From Monodelphis domestica (taxonomy: Eukaryota; Chordata; Mammalia; Didelphimorphia; Didelphidae), in the NCBI RefSeq assembly GCF_027887165.1, contig NC_077228.1, positions 103,628,350-103,692,349 on the forward strand: a stretch of DNA of 64,000 bases. The letters run 5' to 3'. The notes below the pieces were generated by a model. It had not been told where the DNA came from. It saw only the letters and a list, made by a program, of their open reading frames with translations, and made no database searches. How positions within the stretch are numbered: the first letter of the stretch is position 1; every line of letters starts with the position of its first letter. A program made the position numbers and the translations under genes. Of the stretch, positions 11,338 through 21,100 are shown piece by piece.

Positions 11338-11712
11338 TAATACCCTCCTAAACCTTTAACCCTCATTATATGCTTATTGCTAACCCTGACCTTAATCTAA
11401 CTTTAAACTTCTTCTTACCCCTAATTCTAAAATGAACTAAGTGTATTCCTGTCTCCCATTCTGATTTATTGTCATTTTATTTCTATCCTTAACCATAACC
11501 CAAATGTACCTCTATTGTTAATCTTGTCACTACCTCTAAATCTAAATATAACTTTATCTGTAGATCTATTTTGAATTTTATCCCTGTAACATAATAGCCC
11601 CAAGTTTAGCCTTCATGCTAACCATAAAGCAAATTTGGGGCTCTAACCTTAGTCCTAACTTCATTTCTAGCCCGATTCCTAATTCTAATCTAAACTCTGA
11701 GTTGCTCTAAAA
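11338..11712. repeat. Degenerate CTAA/TAACC-rich G-poor tract
   Basis: About 375 bp with very few G on the plus strand and many scattered words CTAACC, CCTAA, TAACCC and CTAAAC. It reads like a decayed short tandem array, possibly telomere-like (TAACCC). No intact run of units remains. Confidence 0.45.
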
Positions 11713-11774
11713 TAGACAGTTTTTTTATTGGATTCACTCTATTTTTAAAATGTATCTCTTCATTCATTCATTTA

Positions 11775-12450
11775 CTTATTTAGTTTTATTTTTAATATTC
11801 ATTTTTATTTTGCATTCCAGATTCTCTCTCTGTCTCCAGCCTCACCCCACCTCTTTGAGAAGGCAAGCAATGGATATTTGTTATACATGTGAAGTCATGC
11901 AAAGCATACTTCCATAGTAGTGATGTTTCAAAAAGAAAAAAGCAAGAAGAATAAAGAAAGTAACCAAAAATGTGCTTTAATCTGCACTCAGGGTCAGCAG
12001 TTCTCTCTTTGGAGGCAGAAAGCATTTTTCATCATGAATCCTTTCAGCTATAAAACCCAATAGAATTGGTCATTGGCTGCAAGGGGAGGGGGAGAGGAGA
12101 GGAGGGAAAGAACATGAAAAATATAACCATGGAAAAATAGTCTAAATTAATTAAATAAACAAACTTTAAAATAATAATAATAAAATTTTAACATGAATCC
12201 TTTGGGACATAAGAGTGGTCAAGTCTTTCACAGTTGATCATTATGGCAATAGTGCTGTTACTGTGTATAGTGTTGTCCTGGTTCTACTCAATTCACTTTG
12301 GATCAGCTCATAGATGTCTTCTCGAGTATTTCCGAATCCATCCCCTTCATCATTCCTTACTGCACAATAGTATTCCATCACAATCACATACCTGTTCAAC
12401 CATTCCCCAATTGATGGGGCATCCCCTTATTTCTAATTCTTGGTCGAACT
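11775..12450 (-). mobile_element. L1 LINE 3' region, minus, interrupted
   Basis: Reversed L1: 3' UTR first (11,800-12,040), then the end of ORF2 whose complement encodes the family word 'GEWLN..WYM..EYYC' near 12,335-12,425. A second L1 tip sits inside at 12,045-12,191. Confidence 0.8.
12045..12191 (+). mobile_element. L1 3' tip nested in an L1
   Basis: 147-bp 5'-truncated L1 3' UTR with A-rich tail, opposite in strand to its host. Flanked by perfect CATGAATCCTTT duplications at 12,033-12,044 and 12,192-12,203. Confidence 0.85.
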
Positions 12451-12499
12451 CACTTTAATTGGGAATTACATTTCCAGGATAAGGGAGGAGTGATATGAG

Positions 12500-12603
12500 C
12501 CTGAGTTACCCATATCACAAGGCTGGTATGTGCCAGAGGATGGGACTTGAATCCAGGTCTTTCTGACTCTAAGACGGGCTCCTTAGCCATTATGCAACAC
12601 TGC
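12500..12603 (-). repeat. MIR-like CORE-SINE, minus
   Basis: 'gggacttgaatccaggtctt' followed by 'ctgactctaag' and the reversed head. Confidence 0.5.
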
Positions 12604-13045
12604 TTCTTATGTGCCTTATACTGGGGGGGAGGGGGGATTTACAATCCCTTTGAGTATAATGAGGGGAGTAACTAAAAGGATACCAGAAAAAACTAGAGGG
12701 TGTACGGCTGGTCACACATGACCAGGCATAAAAGACCCCCAGAGGCCAACTGCATGCAGGCTTGAGCTATGTCTTTGTCAAGTACAATATCCAGAACTCT
12801 GGACAGAGCTTCATGCTAGCTGGGTCTTGGGCTTTGTTCTGCCCTCTGCTCTTGCCCCTGCCCTTGTTTCAGAAACATCCTCCTCCTTTGGCCCCTTCCT
12901 AAGTCCTTTTGTTTCTACATCAGTAATGCCCCTTCCTTTCCATGCCCAGGGGCAGACCTTAGGATTCCCTACCTAAACAGCTGCAGTAACTCCTTAACAG
13001 ATCAAGTCTCCACCTTCTCTCTAGCCCAGCTACCCTCATTGCACA
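12604..13045. other. Unique spacer with promoter-like words
   Basis: Not repetitive. Carries a G-run (12,628-12,637) and the inverted repeat plus TATA-like segment described separately. No open frame worth calling. Confidence 0.4.
12708..12759 (+). promoter_or_regulatory. Inverted repeat, TATA-like box and palindrome
   Basis: CTGGTCA-caca-TGACCAG (12,708-12,725) is a perfect 7-bp inverted repeat. GCATAAAAG (12,726-12,734) follows directly, then the palindrome CTGCATGCAG (12,750-12,759). The inverted repeat resembles a nuclear-receptor IR4. Promoter activity is an inference. Confidence 0.3.
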
Positions 13046-13049
13046 GCTG

Positions 13050-13405
13050 GCTAATATTCCCCATGCATAGATGCAGTCTTGTCACTCCTCTGTCCCAATC
13101 CTATGATGACTCCCCAGCAGAGTTCAGATTTTGAAGCCTGGCATTCAAGACCCTGCAAAAGCTTCTCTCTGCCCTCTTCCACTTGGCACAGTCCCTGTCT
13201 GCCTACCCACAGGCCTCTCTAAGCTTTGAACTGTTGTCATATGTGAGAAGTGCCCTCCTTCTATCCACTGAATTCCCAGTCATCTTTTAAAACTTAAATC
13301 TTTAAATTAAAAAAAAAAGCTACCTCCTTCAGGAAATCTTCCTTGATCCCTCTTGTCTTTAACAATCCTTGCCCATAGCACTCAATTTCATACCTCTATA
13401 ATACA
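13050..13405 (+). repeat. L2 LINE 3' region
   Basis: Long L2 match by motif: 'ctggcattcaagaccctgca', 'ctccttcaggaaatcttcct' and 'cccatagcactcaatttcat' in the family order. Confidence 0.75.
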
Positions 13406-13413
13406 CTTGTTTG

Positions 13414-13645
13414 AGTAGCTAGGTTGCTCAGTAGATAGAACACCAGATTTAGAGATGAGAGGTCTTGAGTTCATATTTCGCCTCAGACACTGCTATGTGG
13501 CAAGTCTGGACAAGTCACTTTACCCTGTTGGCCTCAGTTTCCTCTTCTGGAAAATTAGCTGGAAAATGGCAAACCACTCCTGTAGTTTTGCCAAGAAAAC
13601 TCCAAACAAGGTCACAAAGAGCCAAACACAACTGAATAACAATGA
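13414..13645 (+). repeat. SINE-B, plus orientation
   Basis: Head at 13,414, 'tttgccaagaaaactccaaa' and RTE tail 'gtcacaaagagccaaacac'. Confidence 0.88.
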
Positions 13646-13681
13646 ATACACTTATTTGGGGCTACTTTAAGAATTACTGAG

Positions 13682-14380
13682 GGAACCAAAGGGCCTTAAA
13701 AGACTGTCTGCCCTTTGATCCAGCCATACCACTGCTGGTTTTATACCCCAAAGAGATAATAAGGAAAAAGACTTGGGTAAAAATATTCATAGCTGCACTC
13801 TTTGTGGTGGCAAAAACCTGGAAAATGAGGGGATGCCCTTCAATTGGGGAATGGTTGAACAAATTGTGGTATATGTTGGTGATGGAATACTATTGTGCAA
13901 AAAGGAATAATAAAGTGGAGGAATTCCATGGAAAGTGGAAAGAGCTCTGGGAACTGATGCAAAGTGAAAGGAGCAGAACCAGGAGAACATTGTACACAGA
14001 GACTGATACACTGTGGCACAATCAAATGTAATGGACTTCTCTAGTAGCAGCAATGCAAGAATCCAGGACAATGCTGAGGGACTTATGAGAAAGAACACTA
14101 TCCACATTCAGAGGAAGAACTGTGGGAGCAGAAACACAGAAGAAACACAACTGCTGGATTACATGGTTTGATGGGGATATGATTGGGGATGTTGACTCTA
14201 AACAATCACCCTGGCACAAATATCAATAATATGGAAAAAGATTTGATCAATGACACATGTAAAACCCAGTGAAATTACTCATTGGCTTGGGGGGGGGGGG
14301 AGGAAAGAACATGAATCATGGAACCATGGGAAAATTTTCTTATTAATCAATTAAATAAAATTCAGAAAAGAAAAAAGAAA
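13682..14380 (+). mobile_element. L1 LINE 3' end, 699 bp, with target duplication
   Basis: 5'-truncated L1: the end of ORF2 (frame at 13,804-14,031 with the word GEWLNKLWYM..EYYCAKRN) plus 3' UTR, a G-run at about 14,289 and an A-rich tail. Perfect AAGAATTACTGAG duplications at 13,669-13,681 and 14,381-14,393. Confidence 0.92.
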
Positions 14381-14393
14381 AAGAATTACTGAG

Positions 14394-14632
14394 AGCAGCT
14401 AGGTGATACAGTAGATAAAGTATGGGGTCTGGACTCAGGAATATCCATCTTCCTGACTTAAAACCTGGTCTTAAACACTTACTAGCTGTATGACCCTGGG
14501 CAAGTTACTTAACCCTATTTGTTTCAGTTTCCTCATCTGGAAAATGGGCTGGAGAAGGAAATGGCAAACCAATTCAGTATCTTTGCCAAGAAAACCCCAC
14601 AAAGAATCAGACATTACCATCATCATCATCAT
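14394..14632 (+). repeat. SINE-B, plus orientation
   Basis: Directly abuts the L1 target duplication. Head, 'ggagaaggaaatggcaaacc' and an RTE-type tail that has drifted into an ATC repeat at 14,616-14,634. Confidence 0.85.
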
Positions 14633-14657
14633 CTTAAGGATTACTTGTTTTGTATGT

Positions 14658-14692
14658 GTGTGAGAGAGAGAGAGAGACAGAGACAGAGAGAC
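14658..14692 (+). repeat. GA/GACA microsatellite
   Basis: Short run of GAGA and GACAGA units. Confidence 0.8.
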
Positions 14693-14707
14693 TTTCCAAC
14701 TTGGGAG

Positions 14708-14822
14708 ATAAAAATTAAAAACTCCATGAAAGTAGGGATGAATATTATCTACATTTCATAGCTTCTCCAAACCCTAGCACAGAGCTCTGTACACAGTATG
14801 CCCTTAATAAATCAATGAAATT
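14708..14822 (+). repeat. L2 3' end
   Basis: 'ccctagcacagagctctgta' and 'cccttaataaatcaatgaaa' are the L2 terminal signature. Confidence 0.6.
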
Positions 14823-14824
14823 AT

Positions 14825-14940
14825 AAGAATGTATTTAACTCCTTTTAAGAGCCAAGCCCTTGGCTAGGCACTGGGGACACATATAGAAAGGAAACAACCT
14901 CTGCCCTCAAGGGAAGCACATTCTATCACTGGAGATTCTT
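14825..14940 (+). repeat. Ancient dispersed repeat, 5' module
   Basis: 'ggctaggcactggggacac' and 'ctctgccctcaagggaag'; same unassigned family as at 9,955. Confidence 0.5.
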
Positions 14941-15157
14941 GTAAGTGAATGTGAGGAGGGGAACTGTCCAATGGGGGTCCAGGCCTAAAAGCAAAAACAT
15001 GGGTCGCTGCCTGGGGCCAATCCATGTGGTGGGTTTGATTCTAGAAGTATATACATGCTATATAAGATTGGGGTACTGTTGGAAGAGAGGGCACTAGAAG
15101 ATGGATGGGGAGAATGATGGGAAATGAGGAAAGGAATCATGTAGAAAGTCACATCTG

Positions 15158-15252
15158 TCACGAGTCAGTTATGGGGGGGAGGAAAAGAAAATGATCTTTG
15201 TCTCTAATGAATAATGCTTGGAAATGATCAAATAAAATATTATTTAAAAAAA
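15158..15252 (+). mobile_element. 95-bp retroposed fragment with target duplication
   Basis: Short insertion ending AATAAAATATTATTTAAAAA, flanked by perfect AGAAAGTCACATCTG duplications at 15,143-15,157 and 15,253-15,267. Probably a LINE 3' tip; source not identified. Confidence 0.8.
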
Positions 15253-15267
15253 AGAAAGTCACATCTG

Positions 15268-15955
15268 AAGGAAAGAAGGAATTCTAAGACTCATTGATGA
15301 GGAGACTGATTATATTCATAATTTATAATTGATTGATTATATTCTAGGCATGAGGATTAGGGTGACCCACCCAAAAATAAAGAGACGGGAAATGAACACT
15401 TGGGCATGAACCCCAAGAGGGGAAAAAAAGGACAATTTGGCTAGACCAGAGGGTAGCAGTGTATAAGTTTAGAAAGGTAAATTGAGGCCAGATTGTAAAA
15501 AGCTCTTGACTTGAAGTGCACACCATGACTAACTTAAACCTCCCTGGAATCATGGAACTAGATATTTTGACCCCTTCTAACTCTGGGCTCTGGCATCCTA
15601 CAGTATTACACACACAAAGAGAAATGAACTTCTTATATACACAGGCATCCCTTCTGCATCACAGGGATTAAGGAGGCGGCACCCCCCCAACCTGGAAAAT
15701 CAGTGTAAAATGTTTTGGTCCTCTCTTTGTACCAGAGAAAAAGTCTGCATTTTTTCTTTTATGGAATGTTCACAGTTCTTTACTGTATAATTTGGGTTCA
15801 GTATTTGCTCATAGGCTATGTGTAGGTCAGTCTTAAAGTATTTCTACATTTCTAGCTTTTGTATGTTGTCTGCTGGCTTTTGCATTCTTTTTAGCACTTT
15901 TATTTTTTACTTATTGTGACAACAAAAGAAATTGCGTAGATTTATGGTATTTAAA
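15268..15955. other. Unique spacer, no gene seen
   Basis: No repeat or convincing frame. Confidence 0.45.
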
Positions 15956-15964
15956 AAATGTGTT

Positions 15965-16131
15965 GAAGGCAGCTAGGTGGCTCCCTATCAGATGTTCAGA
16001 TGGGAGGTCCTTCAGGACCCTTCCTAGCTGTGTGACCCTGGGCAAGTCACTTAACCCTAATCCTTACCACTCTTCTGCCTTGGAACCAATACACAGTATT
16101 GATCCTAAGATGGAAGGGAAGGATTTTTTTT
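15965..16131 (+). repeat. SINE-A, internally shortened, with target duplication
   Basis: The head runs straight into a shortened middle lacking most of the B-box region; the tail is intact. AAATGTGTT flanks it at 15,956-15,964 and 16,132-16,140. Confidence 0.8.
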
Positions 16132-16444
16132 AAATGTGTTCAGATGATATAATAGTATTTTATACATTACTTACATATTATATAGAAATATATGTGATAT
16201 ATTTATATAGTATACATATACAATCCTATTTTATACAGGTCTGAGTTTCTAAACTTTTCCTGTGTCATCTGCTGGCCTTCCCACATCATCTGGGGCTTGT
16301 GCAAAATCCCCCCAGATTCCCATTTAACTTCTTATACCCATCTGTGATATATTGAAACAGCAATAGGAAAAGTTGTGATATGGAAAAGATCCCTTTATAT
16401 AAATACAGATATAGATATATATCCATATGTATGTGTGCATGTGA
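16132..16444. other. AT-rich spacer
   Basis: Includes TATA/ATAT-rich stretches at 16,150-16,225 and 16,395-16,430; no gene. Confidence 0.45.
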
Positions 16445-16626
16445 GAGATCATAGAATTAGATCATTAGATCTGGAAGGAACATTAAGGGTTTTCTAGTCC
16501 AACTCCTTCAGTTTGCAGATGAGAAAACTGAAGTAGAAAAAAGAGAATTTTTGCCCAAGGTCACCCCAGTAGATATTGGCAGACCCAGGGTTCAAACCAA
16601 GACTTCTTGCCTCCAGGTCCAATATG
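16445..16626 (-). repeat. THER/MIR CORE-SINE, minus
   Basis: 'ttctagtccaactccttca', 'gcagatgagaaaactgaa' and 'agggttcaaaccaagactt' give a nearly full reversed element. Confidence 0.7.
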
Positions 16627-17465
16627 GATTCTTTTTTTTTTTTTGCCACTTTCCAGAACTGGTACAAGTTGATAAAAGATCTAGAAAATTTAAGGGAAGA
16701 AAATTATGAAAGAGGAAGAAGGATGAAGGTCATAGGTAGTTGGCAAAAGGGGAAGAGCAGAAGGAGAGAGGATTTGGAGACTGAAAGATTTCCAGCCTAC
16801 AATTTCCCTGATTTCAGCTGACACCTTTGTACCCTGCCCATAACTTTCATGAGGCCAGAGGAATGGGAGGAGGGAAGTCTTTAAACAGATGTAGTTAAAC
16901 CTTTATAAGGCCAGGGTCTGGGGGGAGACAGGGCCTCAAGCATCTGGCCCGCTGACAGCTGTCAGCCTGTGCCTCCTCAGGGATTGTTTTCAGAGCACAG
17001 AGGATCCAAAATTAGCAGGTGACAACTCCAGGCTGTGGTCAACTTCCCCAACATTCCCCAGCCCCCATCACCACCCAACCCCCCTACCCAGGGGGAAGCA
17101 ACAACAGCTACAGCCAGCAGACAAAAGGCTCTTCTTGTCCAAGCTCCATCAGTTGTTCTAGGGTCAGGTTTCCTCCCCTGCTGACTTTCTGAGTTTGGGG
17201 TAGGGGCCTGGGCGGAGGGAGGGAGGGAGGCGAGTAGGGATCAGGGAACAGAAATGGAACAAAGTAAGATCATTTGTTCAGAAACATCCATACCATTGTT
17301 GACTGTGACATGCTGAACCCTCCTTATTCACCATCCCATTATCCTAATTTTCCCTGTCCAAAATGAATGAAGGAATGAAAATTGTCTCTTATTCATCATA
17401 TATAAGTGTATGTTTATGTTTTATGCACGTAGAACTCACAATTGGAAAATAGTTAAGGAAGCACA
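16627..17465. other. Unique spacer with conserved-looking stretch
   Basis: Non-repetitive, with a C/G-richer centre (16,820-17,250) holding a TTTATAAGG word (16,900), the 16-bp palindrome below and a GGGA run (17,214-17,231). No coding frame is supported. Confidence 0.4.
16951..16966. promoter_or_regulatory. Perfect 16-bp palindrome (TGIF/MEIS-type site)
   Basis: GCTGACAGCTGTCAGC equals its own reverse complement. Its core TGACAGCTGTCA fits the paired TALE-homeodomain (TGIF/PKNOX/MEIS) site and contains an E-box CAGCTG. Confidence 0.4.
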
Positions 17466-17467
17466 CA

Positions 17468-17713
17468 TTGTTATTCAGTCATATTCAATTCTTCTTGACT
17501 CCATTTGGAGTTTTCTTGGCAAAGATACTGAAGTGACTTGCCATTTTCTTTTCCAGCTCATTTTCCAGATGAGAAAACTGAGGCAAACAGGATTAAATGA
17601 CTTTCCCAGAAACATATAGCTAATAAATGCCTGATACAGATTTAAACAAAGGAAAATGAGTCTTTCTGATTCCAGACCTACAGCTCTATCCACTATGCCA
17701 TCTAGCTGCCTCC
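17468..17713 (-). repeat. SINE-B, minus orientation
   Basis: Reversed: tail 'ttcttgactccatttggag', then 'ttttcttggcaaagatactg', head ending CATCTAGCTGCC. Confidence 0.88.
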
Positions 17714-17819
17714 CGGTTCTCTTTCAATGAATACTGGACACGATCTCTAAGATGTCTTCTGAATTTAATGTTCTTTTTTTTTTCAGAGGATGTCTGTGTT
17801 TCTATGTATTTTTATGTAA

Positions 17820-18070
17820 ATTGTTGTTTGTTGTACAGTACTGTCTGACTCTTTGTGATGCCATTTGGGGTTTTCTTGGCAAAGATACTAGAGTGGTTTT
17901 CTAGTTCCTTCTCCAGCTCATTTTTACAGATGAGGAAACTGAGACCAAAAGGGTTAAGTGATTTATTCAGAGTCACATAGCTAGTAAGTATCTCAGGATG
18001 AATTGGAACTCAAGAAGATAAATCTGACTCCAGACCCAATACTCATCTCCTGTATCCTAACTACACACAT
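17820..18070 (-). repeat. SINE-B, minus orientation
   Basis: Second reversed SINE-B 100 bp on, with tail GTCTGACTCTTTGTGATGCC; head end decayed. Confidence 0.85.
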
Positions 18071-18374
18071 CTCCCTTCAAAGCAGAGAACTGGGGAAATC
18101 CTAGGACAGAATGTTATTGATTGTGTACATTGTCACATGTGGTCACTTTCAGATGCTTTTGTTTAATTGCTTTTCTTTGTCACAAAGCAAAATGACATTC
18201 TGAGAGGAAGGGGTGTGAAATCAATGATATAGAGATCAAAGGAATCACTGAAGCATGAGCTTTTTGTTCTTTTGTTTTATTTTGCTTCAAAAGAATGGTT
18301 TTATTTTTTGTCTGAACAGGAGAGTTCATTGGAATTCCCAGTGTACAAATATCTTTCATTGATATAAATGAGTA
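18071..18374. other. Spacer, nothing seen
   Basis: No repeat or gene recognised. Confidence 0.4.
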
Positions 18375-18528
18375 ACTTGTCTGTAACTTGTAGTCTTACA
18401 GAGCTGTGGAGTAGGAGATGGTTAAGTAGTTTGAGCAGGATCACCCAGGTAGAATGGGTCAATAATGGGTCTTGAACTTGGGTCTTCTTGATGCCAAAGT
18501 TGTTCTCTATTCCCTATACCAGACTCTT
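18375..18528 (-). repeat. MIR-like CORE-SINE, minus
   Basis: 'gatcacccaggtagaatg' and 'cttgaacttgggtcttct' in reversed order; weak. Confidence 0.4.
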
Positions 18529-19012
18529 TCTTATTTTTAAAATGTGCAGGGATAAATTTGTATTCAGTGTCCCTAATACCTGAAAGTTGTACAGACCAAC
18601 AGGCAGGTTTACAGTCCTGATTATTAATGTTAAGTGAAATTTACAGGCTTCAATTAAGGAAAAGATGATATGAAAGGAATCTCTAAGCCACAGCCTATAA
18701 ATCACTATTTAAATACATCAAAAAGTCTTTTATTTCACCATTGAGTATTTCCCTTACTATTAGCAGGTCATAACCTCTCCATATCTTAACAGGCAACCCT
18801 CTTGAGTTACTGTTGCTGCTTTCCAATTCTCCCTAAACTGAAATCATTCTGAACTTAGCCAGACCCATCCTTGGACAATTAACATACAGTCCATGACCAG
18901 GTCACTTCTGAAGCCCTTCTCTCTTAATAAGGAAACTTCTGGTGCATTTGGCCTCACAGCAGAGCCTTCCTCTAGGAGTTGCCCATGTCTCTGCTTTAAA
19001 GGGGGTATGTGT
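18529..19012. other. Spacer, nothing seen
   Basis: No gene or clear repeat. Confidence 0.4.
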
Positions 19013-19145
19013 GGGTAAGGGGGTAAGGTTGTGCAGTGGACAGAATGCTAAGCCTATAATCAAGACATCTCATCTTTCTGAGTTCAAATCCAGCTTCAGA
19101 CACTTGGTATGACCTTGGCCAAGTTACTTGATCCTATTTACTCAG
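19013..19145 (+). repeat. SINE head fragment (SINE-B type)
   Basis: 'tgcagtggacagaatgc' and 'gagttcaaatccagcttcag' match the tRNA-like head. The RTE tail is missing. Confidence 0.65.
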
Positions 19146-19164
19146 TGGATATTAGTGAAGGAAC

Positions 19165-19322
19165 TATTGATTACATTTATCTGTGTACTTTTGTCATATC
19201 CTCAGTAGAATGTAAGCTCTTTGAGGACAGGGTCTGTTTCAGTGTCATTTCTGTTTCCTCAGCACCCAGTACAATCCTGGCATGCAACAGGCACTCATTG
19301 AGTATTTGTTTAATTAAATTAA
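19165..19322 (+). repeat. L2 3' end
   Basis: 'agaatgtaagctctttgagg' and 'cccagtacaatcctggca' followed by a TTTAATTAAATT end. Confidence 0.7.
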
Positions 19323-19925
19323 AATTTTGAAATGCTCAGCAAAATGACAATGGCCATCATCCTCCATTTGACTTTTATTGAGTCTTCATAGTATTGAGAA
19401 GGTGGGATCTGACCCTCTTTTTTTGGCCCTTAAGTGTCTGGTGAAGGAGATAAGACAAGGACACAAAAACTACATTCCAGAGTAAGATGTGACTATGTCC
19501 AGGATTCTGAGCTGCCAGGACTTTTTCTGACACCTCCAGCCACTCTGTGAGAACTTCAGGGACTGCTACAGCTTCTTAAAGAGAAAGTCCACTGCACTGG
19601 ACAATGCTAGCATCACAAGGGTTAAGTCTCCCCAGGCCACACTGGCCCTGTCATCTTCTTCAATGCCATGAGAAAGACCTTCAACTTGGTTATTCTTGGT
19701 GGAGATGGGGGAGAGGGGAAGGTAACATGCCCCATCATTCCAGGAGGCAAAGCAGATAACTAATTTTAGAAGGGTAGAGGAAGAGAACACATTGTACTTT
19801 AACCCTCCACCTCCCAGCACACACTCCTACAATAGCTCCAATCATTTAAACTGCACAAACTTTCAATTAGTGCCTCCCATGTGGAAGAAACTGTGCTGAA
19901 TTCTTAATTAGTGCATAATACACTT
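19323..19925. other. Spacer, no gene seen
   Basis: The 84-codon minus frame at 19,566-19,820 has no recognisable feature. Confidence 0.4.
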
Positions 19926-19929
19926 TTCT

Positions 19930-20095
19930 TTCAACTCTATGAGATGAGTGGTACAAGTATTATTAACCCATTTTACAAAGAAATTGAGGAACCATGCCTA
20001 TGGTCACAGATCTAGTGTGTAACAGAGTTGCAACATGAATTCACGTCTTCTAACTCTAAGCCTAATGCTTCTTTCCCTACGTCAGCTGGCTCCTA
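19930..20095 (-). repeat. MIR, minus
   Basis: 'acccattttacaaagaaat', 'ggtcacagatctagtgtg' and the reversed B-box region. Confidence 0.55.
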
Positions 20096-20183
20096 ACACC
20101 CAGGACAGTCTGAAAAGAGGAAAAACAGATCACAGTATTTTAGGTCTGGGGGCTAGAAGGGTTCTTGGAAAACATCTAGTCCA

Positions 20184-20753
20184 TCAATTGGGGAATGGCT
20201 GAACAAATTGTGGTATACACTAGTGATGGAATACTATTGTGCTATAAGAAATGATAAGCAGGATGACTTCAGAAAAAGCTGGAAAGATCTACAAGAACTG
20301 ATACAGAGCAAAATAAACAGAACCAAGAGAGCACTGAACATAGTAACAGCAATATTGTGTGATGATCAACTGTGAAAACCTGGCTACTCTCAGAAATGCA
20401 CTGATCTGGGACAATCCTGGAGACTTATGTTGGGGAATGCTCTCCACCTCCAGAGAAAGAACTGTTAGAGTCCGATGGATGCGGATCAAAGTATACTGTC
20501 TTTCACGTCTATATATTTATGGTTTTATTTGAGGGGTCTGGGTTTTGTGTGAGGGTGCTCTTATGACATCAATCAATATGGAAGGGGTTTTTGCATGATA
20601 ACACATGCATGGCCCAGATCAAATTGGTTACTATCTCTGAGTGGGTGAAGGGAAGGGAAGGAAGGAAATAGCTTGGATCTTGTAATTTTGGAAAACAGAT
20701 GATAAAAATTACATGTAATTGGGAAAATAAAAATTTTTGAGTTTTTTAAAAAT
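20184..20753 (+). mobile_element. L1 LINE 3' end, 570 bp, with target duplication
   Basis: End of ORF2 plus 3' UTR of the same L1 subfamily as 3,521. Flanked by a 16-bp duplication (GAAAACATCTAGTCCA at 20,168-20,183, one mismatch at 20,754-20,769). Confidence 0.88.
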
Positions 20754-20788
20754 GAAAACATATAGTCCAAATGCTCCATTTTCTTTTT

Positions 20789-20995
20789 CTTTCTTTTTTT
20801 TTAAAATCCTTACATTCCATCTTGGAATCAGTATAGTCTATTGGTTCCAAGGCAGAAGAGCAGTAAGAGCTAAGCAATGGTGGTTAAGTGGCTTGTCCAG
20901 GGTCACACAGCTAGGAAATATCTGGGGCAGATTTGAACCCAGAACCTCCCATCTCTAGGTCTGGCTTCAGTCTACTGAGCCACCTTGCTGGCCCC
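20789..20995 (-). repeat. SINE-A, minus orientation
   Basis: Full reversed SINE-A. Flanks share TGCTCCATTTTC / TGCTTCATTTTC, a likely target duplication within the THER element. Confidence 0.88.
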
Positions 20996-21100
20996 TGCTT
21001 CATTTTCCAGATGGGGGAACCAAGGTTCAAAGCTTCTCATATAATTATTAGTGAGGACTGAATTTGAATCCTGATCTTATGAACCTAAATTCAAGGATCC

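Larger units (their letters stand above)
20135..21100 (-). repeat. THER/MIR CORE-SINE split by two insertions
   Basis: Pieces at 20,135-20,183, about 20,754-20,788 and 20,996-21,100 join into one reversed CORE-SINE ('aacatctagtcca', 'cattttccagatggggg', 'gaatttgaatcctgatctta'). An L1 and a SINE-A were inserted into it. Confidence 0.65.
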
